From NCBI RefSeq assembly GCF_001625215.2, contig NC_030387.2, positions 32,263,606 through 32,327,605 of the forward strand: a stretch of 64,000 nucleotides of DNA, read 5' to 3'. The DNA is from Daucus carota subsp. sativus. Taxonomy: Eukaryota > Streptophyta > Magnoliopsida > Apiales > Apiaceae. The position numbers and the translations under genes are program-made. Within the stretch, counting starts at the first letter, position 1. Every line of letters begins with the position of its first letter. Under the pieces are notes generated by a model. The model worked only from the letters and a program-made list of their open reading frames with translations, did no database searches and was not told where the DNA came from. Positions 12,456-24,240 of this stretch are shown in pieces.

Positions 12456-12631
12456 ACTGAATACACTACACCTCAGTTTCTATACCAAATATGAATGAAT
12501 CTCGTAAACAGGGAAAATTAACAGCATACAAGTTTTATCAAAAATACCCAATTCGATAAAAATATACAGTAAGAAACAAATATAATCAAGCGAAAAGAGG
12601 GGTTCAAGAAACACATACCAGGGACTAAAGT

Positions 12632-13603
12632 TAAGCGAGGGGTTCAGCGAAAGGGAGGTAACTACTACTTTTTATCTATTTATAACAGCGAGTTGGAGAA
12701 GCTTCGGAGGTTTCATTCAATTGTACCCGTCTTTTGCAATTCCGATGTTTGACGTGTGTCGTAACATAAACTGCCGTGGAGTCGTTCGGTCACACTTAAG
12801 AAAAAGTGATTTTTCGTAAAATAAAAAAGTGAAAAATAAATAAATTAATAAATTGTTTTAAAAAAAATAGAAAAAAATTATGATTTTTAACTTCCTAAAG
12901 TGATTATACTTCTTTACACAAACGGTCAAGAAAAATGAGAGCGGAAGTTCATTCTGTAAAACAAATAAACCAATCACTTTTTAAAATAATTAATTTATAT
13001 AAAAAAGCTTTTCGTTCTGTTTCCTGATCAAAAGTAAATAAAAATAATCGAAGATCTTCTCCTTTTTTCACCTCATTTCTCTTTCTTCATTATATTTCTT
13101 TTCTTAAAGGTGAAGCAAACCAGGAACATTGAGTGTAATATCAAATATGTATAATCTTATTTTTATTTACAACATGTCTAACATGTCAAAAATATAATTT
13201 ATAAATAATATATATATAAATTTATAACTTAATAAATAAGAAAATAAGTATATATTTTTATAAGAAAATAAGTACGCAAACATCTTGACACAGGAAATCT
13301 ATAGAAACAAATGTCAATAAACATTCTAAAAAGTTTCTGACACAAATAATCGTGCCAAAACGTTGTTCCTGCTAAATGAAAGGAATGGAATTATAGGATC
13401 TAATCAGTTGACACTATGTGATGTCCCAAATTTTGAATCCGAAAATAAGTCAAAATATATTGGCCAAGAAGCGCACCGCAGCCGACCAAAGATTGTTGGT
13501 ACTAGTACTTATACTTATAGACTGAACTAAAGTCTTCACCCTATCGGACTTGGACATTACATTAACTATGTCATTAGCAGTACTGAATCATATTTATAGC
13601 ATA
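12632..13603. other. Intergenic between F-box copy 1 and LYK-B
   Basis: Holds the leader and presumptive promoter of the F-box gene (about 12619-12780, matching 21617-21770) and then AT-rich DNA with no gene. The stretch 13321-13470 is the LYK 3' flank that recurs, interrupted by two MITEs, at 8355-9345. Confidence 0.5.
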
Positions 13604-16600
13604 TCAAGAGATCAGATTAACAAGATCTTGGTTTTTCTCTGATGAACTGGAATCCCACTCCCTAGTTCCTGATATAAGTGTCATGAGGGCAACCACAACT
13701 GACCTCATGCTTGGCCTCAGTACATGATTTGGCAGTGTACAAGCTTTAGCAAGCTGAGCTACCTGGGAATCCAGAACAACAATCATCAAGATCACATGAT
13801 TCCACAATATTGTATCAACTATAAAGATCATATTTTACCTTACAAACCGAGTCGATTGGGTAGTCCTCACCAAGCCTCGGATCAATCAGTTTCTGCAGAT
13901 CTGTGCTGGGGTTGGGCTGATTCATTACCTCTTCAAACTGTATAAAATATACTAATAAAGATATAATCTCGTGTAAGAGCATCTACAAGGCCGAAAAGCC
14001 AAATGAGATACTAAATAAATAAAAAACACCGAATCTTCTAAATATTCATTACTCCTCTGACAAAAATAATTAAATTCATTACTCCAATTATATTAATTAT
14101 ATGTGCGAAGACTTTCTAGAAATTTTTTAGCTAATCATATATTTTTACCAATAAACCATCTAATTTAGCCAACCCGTTGAAGAGCAACATAAAACAATGT
14201 TTGTAATCCCGAAAATGGACGAAACAACAAATTACCAGAGCAACAAGTGCCACTGCTCTCATAGAATCTTCCCCATGATCAAGTCCCACTGTTCTGATAG
14301 AATTTTCACTGTACTCGATGATGGCTCCTCTAGCGGATATTAGTTCATAAAGAACAACTCCAAAAGCATATACATCTATCTTGGTAGAGATCACTCCACT
14401 ATTAGTATATCTGCACAAATTCTTAATGTTTATAGGGAAGTCTTGATAAAGAAGAAATAACAGATAAATGGCACAAAAAGTGAAAGAGTATCATACTCGG
14501 GAGACATGTACCCAAAAGTACCCACAAGTCGAGTTAGCAAGGAACCAGTCCCAACTTCTACAAGTTTTGTCAACCCAAAATCAGCAACCTGCAAATTAGA
14601 GTATATTGTTCAATTTGGCTTCCAATGGAACAATGTATTATGCTTATCTAGCTATCACTCTCATAAATTTAACCTTGGCACGTAAATTTATGTCTAGCAA
14701 AATGTTGGGGGACTTGATGTCACGATGAATGTAGGCGGGATTTGTGTGCTCATGGATATATTCTAGTCCTCTAGCTGCATCGAGTGCAATTTGCAGCCTG
14801 CTAGACCATGATAATGGCTCCAGCCCTGCAAAAACACGTATTTCAGTAATGGGCAGACTTGTATGGCTGGTAAAAGAATTTTTTTGGTCTCAGAGTAGAT
14901 CTCTTATATGAACCTGATAAACCACGCAGATGCTGGCATAAGCTGCCATTTTCGATGAATTCATAGACTATTATCAAGGATCTCTCAACAGAATATCCAA
15001 TTAAACGCACCTGCACTTGATAAGAGTATTTATCTTATTCAGACGGGTGATAAGAACAGGGGTGACACTTTCCATGACCTTTGCAATATACATTCCAGTA
15101 TTATGAAAGACTTAAAAGCATGCTTATAACAAGCTATTATACTTTATCCATCTATTTTAGCTAGATTGAACTGCATTTGAAGAGCAACAGGGACTCGACA
15201 AATATAAATATCAAATCATGCAAACAAGCCCCTATCATGGTGTATATAGTAATGTCACTGTGTTTTTCAAATTGTTTTCAAATATTTTTTCTCATGTGTT
15301 TGATAAGGTGTAAGGTTATGCCTATATTTTGATCTTTGACAGATGTTAGCACGGAAAGAAATTAAAAGTTCAAGATTTAGGTTTCAATAGAAGAAGTTAC
15401 ATAATGTAGGGGTAATCTTGAAGTTGAGATGTTACATTTAATGTCTTTTTTTCACATACAATGACTAAGCATACGAAAGTTGGTGAACAGTACCAAGTTC
15501 AGGTGATAAACATTTGTTAAAACCTTCAGCTCAGCCAGAAATACTTTTGAAGCTTGCATATCCATCTTCTTGATTGCGACCTTCTGCAAATTATATACAA
15601 ATGTGAATAAATTTTGCTAGATAGTGTGCAGAACATGAGTTCTTCAACATAAATGATCCAAGAGTCGAACAAAAAAATCTATTTAGTATTTATATCACTA
15701 GTTATCTTGCAAAAATGAGAAATTATAAAGGTAAAATTTTAATTTTATACTAAGAATGCCTAACTTCATCAGTCAGTCTCCACAGGCACACTACAATTCA
15801 GATCTGTTTTTCTGGTTCAATACACATTCCTTTTTTCAATTTAGACAAAATATCTTATGACTGAATTGCATAGGCACTGACCTGTCCTCTTAGCTCTGCA
15901 TAATAAACAGAACCAAAACCTCCTTGACCAATCTTATTGGCCAGGCTGAAGTTGCCAGTGGCTTCAGCAAGTTCATTATATGTGAATTCCAATGATTTGT
16001 CCACGGTGATACCCATAAGCTTTGGTGGAACACCACCTTCGGAAGGACGAGGGCCTAGGTTTTTCTGCAAGTCAATTCCAGAACCTGTTGACGAGAAAAA
16101 GCTAGAAATTATATAGATACCTCCAACATGATTTTCCCAGTGAGTTTAAGTTATTAGGCCGTGTTTTACTTCCATTCACGATATATTGCAATATTATCTG
16201 TTAAATAAAAAAAGAAGGAGAGAATGATAATATATAACTTCATATACATCACTCTTAGTTTATTGAACTAAAGAATTACCAATGTTATTCTCTATTGGGT
16301 GACCATCATAACTCGTTTGGCTAAATGAACTTTTTTTAGAATTTTTGCGCCTGTAGACTCCAAAGTAGAAACAAGCAGCCAGTGCAAGAGTCCCGGTAGC
16401 ACCTGGAACGGATAGGCCTTCAATGACTACACCACGGAGTCCTGCCCAAATTGTTTAGCAGACTATAAGATTAAGACAGACATGAAAAATGGTGGATTCC
16501 AAATTCTGCCCTCAGAAGTTATTATATATCATACAGTCAAAGGCGAAGTACCAACCACTCGATCTGCATAATCAGAGCAGGAAGATTAGGTATAATTGAA

Positions 16601-17688
16601 GAAAAATCAGAGATATTCAAATCCTAAATAGTAATAACAAATGCTTAGTTACCTTGTTTTTAAGGGAGGGTAAGTCCTAGTTAGATCTGCATTAATAGAC
16701 AGAAAATTGTCAGAAACTTTAGAACATAAACGAACACCAATGACTCAATGTGGTTTCAATTATCCGGACAAGGGCTTCAGTAATGTTTAACCACCAATCT
16801 ATAGTTTCTAACTGAACACATCAATTTTGTTGGAAGGCAAGCCAACCATTTATTAAAGAAAAAAGTGCAAGATTTACATATAAAAATCTAGAGGACCTCG
16901 AAACACTACTACCTTAATGTCCCCTGCAAACAAACTAGGAACAAAAACTAAGGATACAGCATAAGGAATATTATCACTTATCAGATAAACACATAAAAGC
17001 TACTGTATTCAAAGGAAATTGTATCCTCTATCACAATATGATACAAAAAATTACCTTTTCCAGGAATAAAAACCAAGCCTTTTCCGCTACTAAAATCCAC
17101 ACCAGGATTGTAATCCATCAACAACTTGTCCGAAAGTTCAACCCCTTTAGCCACCGAAGACAAATTCTCACCAGGCCTCAACGGATACGTAATAAACAAC
17201 CCATAATCCTTGGAAACCTTCTTATGACCGCAAGAGCATATCACTGGAACATTTAAACTTTGGTTCTTTTCAATCCGCTGATTAGCATTAAAATCATTGA
17301 ACTCAACCAACCATTCCACTCTAGTAAGCCCGGAATACACAATATCAGCAATCATCTTATAAGAATTCCCAGTTTTACTTTTAAAACTGAACCGATGACC
17401 AAGAAACTCAGAATCTGAACCCCTTAAACACCCACATTGAAATGGAACATTCACTCTCTCGCCTCCGGAAATGTTATCAATATTAAATATCTGCGGATTA
17501 TAACCCATGATGTTACTGTAATTTGTGCTGAATGCGTCGGTTATTAATGTTAGATTTGCTCCACCCCATAAGTAGTATGAAGCTAAAGCAGTGCATTCAC
17601 CATGGCACTTCTTGGAATCAACTTTGATGGTGTAAAACAGGGTGACCATGATGAGGAAAGAACACAATAGTGAGTTGAGTTTTAGCAT
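13604..17688 (-). CDS. CERK1: LysM receptor-like kinase, CERK1/NFR1 type, copy B (diverged)
   Basis: Twelve exons (minus) with the same borders as copy A: 17055-17688, 16653-16686, 16556-16563 (8 bp), 16280-16441, 15882-16084, 15494-15583, 14914-15010, 14674-14825, 14497-14588, 14236-14410, 13839-13937, 13604-13762. Reading stays open throughout, giving about 634 residues. Signal peptide, CHGEC/CxC LysM ectodomain, [24 protein letters not shown] and GTFGYMSPE are kept, so the catalytic core is formally intact. Differences from copy A: YTNSG replaces YAQYG after the PE motif; VYHLNL replaces VHHVNL; Glu, Pro and extra Gly enter the transmembrane segment ([14 protein letters not shown]); exon 10 is 36 bp longer; the end is NLIS instead of NLMSGR. 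It may have a changed function or be decaying. A SINE-like piece lies just upstream of the ATG. Confidence 0.88.
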
Positions 17689-18388
17689 TTTGCATGCAAG
17701 ATGGGATAGAAGCTGCTAACAAGGTGTTTGTGCGGTGGTTGAGTTCTGATATCCCCTTACTGGAGGTCAGGAATTCCATTCCCGTGTGTGCGTGTGTAAT
17801 CCATTAGAAAAAAATAATGGGGTAGAAGATTTTGAATGAGTTAAAAAAGTGTGCAGCAGAGAATGAAAGAGTATTGATTTGTGTAAACGGTGGAACGCGC
17901 ATGGCATTGGAAAATGAGCCTCCTATATTGAATAAACTGTGCCGGGGACTTTTAGCATCAACGCTTATAAATAAGTAAATATTATTATGACCATTATCAT
18001 TGTCATGATTCCATTATAAATACTTAATATTATTTTGACGTTAATAGAAGATGCCAAATAAGGTTTGTGTTTTTGTCATCTGTCCCAGACTGCAGCAGTA
18101 TCCAATTCAACAATTTATCAAAATATACCTACCCAAACATTCTTCAAAGTGCATCACAGATGGTTTTAGCTTTGAACTATCATTTTTCAAACAAGTATTC
18201 TAAATGATAATGCTCACCCGAAACAGGTTTATGAATAAAAACACAATGTTAGTAATATACCAATAATTCCAAATGAAGTCTTTCAATATCCATATCTTGC
18301 AAAACTGATTGTTTTCCCGTGTGCAATCAGATCCAAGGAATGACAAAATTAAGCAGCTAAGATAAAGGGAGAAGGGGAAGCCATTCGA
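17689..18388. other. Intergenic: LYK-B promoter region and F-box copy 2 3' flank
   Basis: 700 bp. It holds the presumptive LYK-B promoter, a SINE-like piece (listed separately) and, from about 18295, the 3' flank shared with the other F-box genes (AAAACTGATTGTTTTCCCG). No gene seen. Confidence 0.5.
17728..17815 (+). mobile_element. Possible tRNA-derived SINE head
   Basis: The plus strand reads GCGGTGGTTGAGTTCTGATA, then CTGGAGGTCAGGAATTCC and ATTCCCGTGTGTGCGTGTG. The spacing resembles the A box and B box (GGTTCGAATCC-like) of plant tRNA-derived SINEs, followed by an A-rich stretch (TTAGAAAAAAATAATGG). It starts about 40 bp upstream of the LYK-B start codon, and copy A has no counterpart there. 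The boxes are degenerate, so this is tentative. Confidence 0.4.
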
Positions 18389-20117
18389 TTAATAATGATC
18401 ACGAAATGAACCCTCGAAGAAATTTATTTCAACCCCAGGAGAAGCTCGTTGTAAACGCAACACTTCATTCACCCGTTCCAAGGCTTCACCAAATTCATCA
18501 AATGAAATGCTAATCTCCTTAAGCAGAGGAGAACGTCCAAGCACAAACTTGACAAATTCCATTTCATTTTTGTTGAAAACGTGCGACAACTTTGCTGTTC
18601 TAAGATGTTTAAATGTGAAATCAGCAGGACAGTGCCTCTCCCAAATGTCAAAATCTGCATGTTTGTAATGCGGAGCTTCAACGTCAGCCTGTGTGATCAA
18701 AATTCAAAAGAGAGACAAGATAAGTAAAGGCTAATAGAACAATAACAAAACAAAAGCCAAAGCATATAACACGACATGTGACTTACATAACTATCCCTTT
18801 CGCGAATATCAGGGGACTGCAAGATCAAGTAAAAATGGAGAACACGTCATTTACACAAAATTACGATGTATACTAAATTCAATATTTACACAAACATGTT
18901 TTTTATATACTCAAGTTCTCTTTTTAACATCATAATCTAATGGAAATAAAATGAAGAGTATCTACATATTAACCATAGATATTGAAAACTATAATATAAG
19001 ATATAATTGAAATCTTATTAAGTAATAAATTTATGTATTAATCATTAAAGAACCTCCCGTATAACAGTACATATGACTTACTGATATTTGAAGTTCCTGT
19101 AGATTAGGGGACTGCAATAGGAGGTGAAGAACATACACCACCATATCCAAGTCTTCATAATCCATGTCTCTTATTTCAATGGACTTTAGATAATCATATG
19201 TAACGGGAACCTTCCTAAGGATATCACCTCTCCAAACCTGAGAAAAAGGGACATTAGGAAACGAGAGTATAAAAAGAGCGGATCAATCGTAAACTCAAAA
19301 ACTAATAGAAATTGGAAAACAATAACACCTTTTCCCGATATATTGAGTTCTAAAAATACGAAGTGACACTAAGTTAGCACTTTACCACCGGATAGAAACA
19401 TATGCTAATAGCAACCACAAGTGGTGTGTCCTCAAGATATAAGTCGTCAAAATTTCCTCCCACAATAAGATGCTTCAGATTTGGGGCACGGATGGTCAAA
19501 GCTAGCTTGTCCATATTAATAAATTTAAACTTTTCAAGAAGGGGGCAGCCTGAAATAAGGTTTTCAATGACCTTAAGAGTAACCGTAACACCATCTAGCT
19601 CAAGGCACTTTAGACATGGATATCCTTGAAATTCTACAGGAGGTTTGACAGTAAACGCAGAAAGCATCAGTCTGTTCAGTTTTTGAAAAGTAAATATAAT
19701 ACGAGGTATGGACAACCCTGGGTTATCCCGCTTCCAATCATGTCCGGGTACATTAAGAACTAACTCTTTTATATCTTTCCTTGATATGACAAGTAGCCAT
19801 TGATAAATTTCAGTAGACTTTTTCAAGTACGATGCAGAAAGTTTGAACTTTTGAATAGGGCCATTATGAAGCATAAGAAATCGCATGATGAAATCTACGA
19901 ATTCTTTCTCAGCAACCTTTTTGTCATCGCGAAGACATAAACTCTTGTCATCAAATACGAGTTCTGTCATGGTTCTCCATTGATACCTCCACTTGCTAGA
20001 CAGAACGCTGGTTCTTACAGCATCCCTTATTGGCAGTTTTGTTAGAATCAAATCATTAATGCTTCGAGGCAGATCACTGATAATATCCTTGCTTGAGAAT
20101 TTAGTCATTTTACTCAT
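18389..20117 (-). CDS. F-box/FBD/LRR-like protein (At1g13570 type), copy 2
   Basis: Close paralogue of the 9504-11262 gene and likewise a predicted SCF adaptor. Exons (minus): 19386-20117, 19082-19237, 18787-18816, 18389-18688, all phase 0, giving 405 residues. The F-box (SDLPRSINDLILTKLPIRD) is intact. The middle region and the FBD domain (CPADFTFKHLRTAKLSHV, FVLGRSPLLKEISISF) are present. Exon 3 is two codons shorter than in the paralogue (SPDIRERDSY), and the start of exon 4 has lost a few residues (ADVEAPHYK against GHGEAPDPPHYK). No breaks seen. A 5'-UTR intron with its own acceptor precedes the ATG. Confidence 0.9.
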
Positions 20118-20126
20118 TTTGGATCC

Positions 20127-21616
20127 CTACAAAAGCCTGAAATTATGAGTAAGAGATCATTTCCACAAGCAACCTATTATGAAAAAAATACAGTAAATAT
20201 CTAATATCCACAGTCCCTTGCATGTTTTTTGAAAACTATACCCCGATAACTTAATAAGGTGATATTATGAGTGAAGTCCAAAAGTTAATAAAGTATATGG
20301 CAGCAAAAAGGAACTCCCTGCACAATTTCGACAAAAGTAGGACAATATGAATATAACTAGACTGATTAAACCTACATTCTCTGAGTTTCAACAACAGTCC
20401 AAACCAGTAAAAGCTAATGTACCATTTGGTTGGAAATGGAAAGAAATCCGTACTTTGTGACAAATTATTCATAATTTGTCCACTCTGCCCTATATTCATT
20501 GTGTTATCTTAGAGCTCAATACCATAGATTTGGAGTTAAATGCCTCATTTCCTGGAAATTTTAAGATATATAGGAATTTGAAACACCTAGAAACTGTCAT
20601 TTTATAAAATTATTTATGACACAAAAAAATAGAAATGGAAGTTCCTGGAAAGTGTGAATACCCCTTAAATATATAAATTTGCTGACCCACCCCTCCCTTT
20701 GTAACTTAGGGCGTGACTTCACACAAGGCTAGCAAACACAATTTATAAGTTCATTGCAACTTGCATAGGTAATGACTTCCTATCAGAAACCACCAAGCAT
20801 CTAGGTTTATTCAGTATTTTGACGTTCATCCGCAGCCCAAACCAATGAAAACTAATGTTCCTTTTGGATGGAAATGGAAATAAATCGGCACTTTGTGACA
20901 AAATATCAATAATTTGTTCCCACTTTCCACAACATTCATTACATTCTCTTAGAGCTCAATACTCCCTTCATTCTCAAACATTTGTCTATGTACTTTTTGA
21001 CACGTATAAGATTTTTTGACACGTATAACAGTGTTTTAACTATATAATCAAAAATATTATTTTTAAAATTTTCTTTTTCTAAATAAAAATATTATATCAA
21101 TACTCTTGTTCACAAAAAGAAATATTTGAAAATAATATTTCTAGCAAGCACCTTATAATGAAAAAATGGCCCCAGATCTCACAAAATGGAGTAGTAATGT
21201 CCATAATAACATATTTACACAAACGACTCAAGAAAAACAGAAAAACAGAAATCCAGAAACGAGGGGATTATCATTATATTAATACTTTTATTCACAAAAA
21301 AGAAAATATTTGAAAATAATATTTCAAGCTATATGGTCAAAGCACCTTATAGTGCTAAAAAAAGTAATCTAAAGACGGATATTCAAAAACCGAGGGAGTA
21401 ACGTAAATTTGGGGATGGATGCTTTCTTTATACTTGTATCACTATGGCCATAACCATAACACTGAATACACTACACCTCAGTTTCAATATCAATATAAAT
21501 GAATTCCGTAAACAGGAAAAATCAACAGCATGCAAGTTTTATCACAAATACCCAATTCGATAAAAATATAAGAAACAAATAAGATCAAGCGAAAAGAGGG
21601 GTCGAGAAATTCATAC
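20127..21616 (-). other. Probable 5'-UTR intron of F-box/FBD copy 2
   Basis: Acceptor TTTTGTAG before GGATCCAAAATG, and donor CCCTG followed by GTATGAA at 21616-21617, both in the same positions as in the paralogue. The leader exon upstream (about 21617-21660) is nearly identical between the two genes. The intron includes the ancestral Stowaway-like MITE, here with extra internal sequence. Confidence 0.55.
20962..21398. mobile_element. Stowaway-like MITE with internal duplication
   Basis: Same insertion as at 11918-12127, with ends CTCCCTTCATTCTC and CCGAGGGAG and TA at 20960-20961 and 21399-21400. It is 437 bp against 210 bp because the inner part (TTATATCAATACT, TTTGAAAATAATATTT, GCACCTTATA) occurs twice, with about 90 bp of other sequence between the copies. 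Confidence 0.7.
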
Positions 21617-21837
21617 CAGGGACTCAAGCGAGGGGTTCAGTGAAAGGGAGGTAAATCGAACTGGCCTTGTGAAAGAAATAAAATGTATCCGCCTTTTGCA
21701 CGTTAAAAGCCACGAACCCGCAATTTCAGCAATTCGGATTTTTTGACTTGTGTCGTGCCGTAAAAGTAGTAACCGCTTTTTAGATAGACGATAGATCTCA
21801 TGTTTTTCTTGAATTCTAAATATTTTAATTGTTATTT

Positions 21838-22256
21838 TTTTACCAGGGCTAAGTTACTGTTTGGGGTTGATGTCGCAGACAGTAACAGAGCTTTTTGCTG
21901 AAAAGCATGTGAAAAATTGTTTGGTAAATCTAAAAACTGCTTTTCTGAACAGCAGTTTTTAGCTGGAAAGCTGCTTTTAGAAAAAGCAGGTCCTCCCATG
22001 CTTTTGGAAAAAGCTGTTTTCAGCTTTTGCAAGAAGTTGTTACAGATTTCACTATCAAACATCACCAAAAAATTATTATTATTATTTTTTTTTGACAAAA
22101 AAAAATTATTATTTTTATATTATAACTCAAAATACGTAAATATCAAAAAAATTATCAAACAGTTATCTGATTTTCACAACAACACTTTTTTTACCAGCAC
22201 TTTTTCTGACCGCACAACAATTTTTAACAGAACTCTCAAACAGACACTAAGAACAA
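21838..22256. mobile_element. MITE candidate, family uncertain
   Basis: The left end contains TTACTGTTTGGGGTT and the right end contains the inverse, AACTCTCAAACAGACA: imperfect terminal inverted repeats of a kind seen in hAT and PIF-type MITEs. Internal inverted AAAGCTG/CAGCTTT motifs occur. Homology between the flanks of EBS copies 1 and 3 begins right after its right end. Ends and target duplication are not exact. Confidence 0.35.
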
Positions 22257-22493
22257 GTCCACATGCTTGAGTTTATCTCGAATTTTTCCTTTCCAATCAC
22301 AATAAACTAGAGAAATCAAACAAACTAAATGATAATAAATTAAAATCTCATAGTATGTACTAAAAGATTGATTGCAAGTGTAATCATGCTAATTCGAGTA
22401 ATCTTTTCCAATTTTGATGCTCCTTAACTAAATTTTCTAAGAATTGATTCTAATTAGCGCGGGGAGTTTAATGATGTCCATCATCATTTGTTA

Positions 22494-22888
22494 GAGCATC
22501 TCCAACGGCGTTGACTATAATTGTTGGCTAAATTGGACCTGTAAGACATTATGTAAAATTTGTTGAACCTGTAAGACATTTTGCTTCAACGGTACTGGCT
22601 ATATTGGTTGGCTATAATTTAAAAATAGTATGTTATTAATATTTTAAATTGTTAAAATAGAATATATCAGTTCAATATGGTAATAAATGATGTACAATCT
22701 TCTTACAGATTTTCTTACAGACCTGTAGAGGTTCGACAAATTTAGCCATCCATAGGAGGTTGGCTAAATTTATAGACAACAGCTGATGATGGTTGGAGTT
22801 GAGTTTTTGGAGCTGTTGGCTAAATCTTTTTATTTTAAGTATGTCAACTCACCTTTTAGCCAAGGGCTTTAGATGGTTGGAGATGCTC
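22494..22888. mobile_element. PIF/Harbinger-like MITE (GAGCATCTCC family)
   Basis: 395-bp element, left end GAGCATCTCCAACGGCG and right end GGTTGGAGATGCTC. It is preceded by TTA. The matching flank of EBS copy 3 (around 30950) reads CATTTGTTAAATTTAAAAG without it, which is an empty site and supports insertion at a TTA trinucleotide. Inner motifs GTTGGCTAAATTGGA and GGTTGGCTATAATTTAAAAA are shared with the next two elements. Confidence 0.7.
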
Positions 22889-22904
22889 ATAAACTTTAAA
22901 TTTA

Positions 22905-23709
22905 GAGGATCTCCAATGGCGTTCGATATAATGGTCGGCTAAATTGGAACTGCAAGAGCATCTTCAATGGCGTTGGTTATAATCGTTGGCTAAATTGGAT
23001 CCGTAAGACATTATGTAAAATTTGCCGAACCGGTAAGACATTGTGCTTCAATGGTATTGGCTATATTGGTTGGCTATAATTTAAAAATAGTATGTTATTA
23101 ATATTTAGATTGTTATAAATAAAATATATTAGTTTAATATGATAATAAATAATATGTAATCAGTGGGAAGGAGGAAAATAAATTGCGGGAGATGATGTGG
23201 AATTTGCTACAGATCTGTAGCGGATCGACAAATATAGCCATTCATAGGGGGATGGCTATAATTATACACAAGGGGTTGGAGTTGTATTTTTTGTGAATAT
23301 TGGCTATAAAATTTAATTTTGGAAAGCCACATGGACTTTTAGCTAAGGGCTTGTGAGGGTTGGAGATGCTCTAAGATATTGTATAAAATTTGTTCAACAT
23401 TTTGTTTTGATGTGGTGTCGGCTATATTGGTTGGTTATAGTTTAAAAATAATATATATGTTATTAATATTTTATATTGTTATACATGGAATCCATTACTT
23501 TAATATAGTAATAAGTGAGGTGTAATATTTTTAGAGATTTCTTACAAACCTGTAGTGGATCGACAAATATAGCCATCCATAGGAGGTTGGCTATAATTTT
23601 AGAGAAGGGGTGTGTGGTTGGAGTGTAGTTGAAGGCGTTGGCTATAATTTTTATTTAAGGTATGTCAACTAAGCTTTTAGGTAAGAGCTTCTTATGATTG
23701 AAGATGCCC
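22905..23709. mobile_element. PIF/Harbinger-like MITE split by a younger relative
   Basis: Outer element with left part 22905-22955 (GAGGATCTCCAATGGCG start) and right part 23372-23709 (end GATTGAAGATGCCC). It is flanked by TTA at 22902-22904 and 23710-23712. The two parts line up with the full element at 22494-22888 as one copy interrupted after GGAACTGCAA. Confidence 0.6.
22956..23371. mobile_element. PIF/Harbinger-like MITE nested in another
   Basis: 416-bp element, left end GAGCATCTTCAATGGCG and right end GGTTGGAGATGCTC, inserted into the outer relative. It is bordered by CAA on the left and TAA on the right, consistent with a 3-bp TAA duplication with one change. Confidence 0.65.
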
Positions 23710-23949
23710 TTAAGTGATACTTCGAACAATGTTGAGCTTATTTTCTCAGAAATATTTATTTCTCAAAAATATCATTAAAATTTAAGCGATGTAGAATATT
23801 TTTAAATGACTAATTTTATTTCAATATAAACCTTAGTTAAATTTTATCTACAAGAAAAATATATAATTTTCCTAGAATTTTGAATTTATTTACACTAGGT
23901 CACACTTCTCAGTGTTGGTGATGAAAGAAACATAACAAGAGGACAACAA

Positions 23950-24240
23950 ATTTGATTTCACCCAGGATAACTCAATTTTAATGAACCATGTTCAATAGTG
24001 GTCCAATCAATACATACATTTGAACAACCATAAAAGATAAGCAAGTTGGTAAGAATATCATAGATTTTAAAAAATAAACTTGAATTCTAATTATTTCTAA
24101 CTCATGAAATTTGACTTCACATAAAATAACTCATTTTCAATGAGCCATGTTCAATCTTGGTCCAATCAATACATGTATTTGAGCAACCATAAAAGATAAA
24201 CAAGTTGTAAAATATCATAAATTTTAAAGAAGAAACCTGA
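23950..24240. repeat. Two direct repeats of about 130-150 bp, 3' of EBS copy 1
   Basis: Two head-to-tail versions of a block with GATTTCACNNANGATAACTC, AATGANCCATGTTCAAT, GGTCCAATCAATACAT and CATAAAAGATAANCAAGTTG motifs (about 23950-24068 and 24111-24238). The same pair lies 3' of copy 3 (about 31368-31490 and 31530-31650). Copies 2 and 4 onward keep one version. This marks an old duplication and later loss in the array flanks. Confidence 0.6.

Larger units (their letters stand above)
11272..12618 (-). other. Probable 5'-UTR intron of F-box/FBD copy 1
   Basis: Directly upstream of the start codon, the minus strand reads TTTTGTAG before GGATCCAAAATG, a good acceptor. A matching donor, CCCTG followed by GTATGTG, lies at 12618-12619 after a conserved leader (CTCCCTTTCGCTGAACCCCT). 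The paralogue has the same arrangement (20127-21616). The intron holds a Stowaway-like MITE and a GC-rich repeat. No coding sequence seen. Transcript data would be needed to confirm it. Confidence 0.55.

Noticed and set aside
21917-22270. 117-codon forward frame (MFGKSKNCFSEQQF...) and its antisense partner
   Set aside because: It falls inside a MITE candidate with internal inverted AAAGCTG/CAGCTTT motifs and has no recognisable domain.
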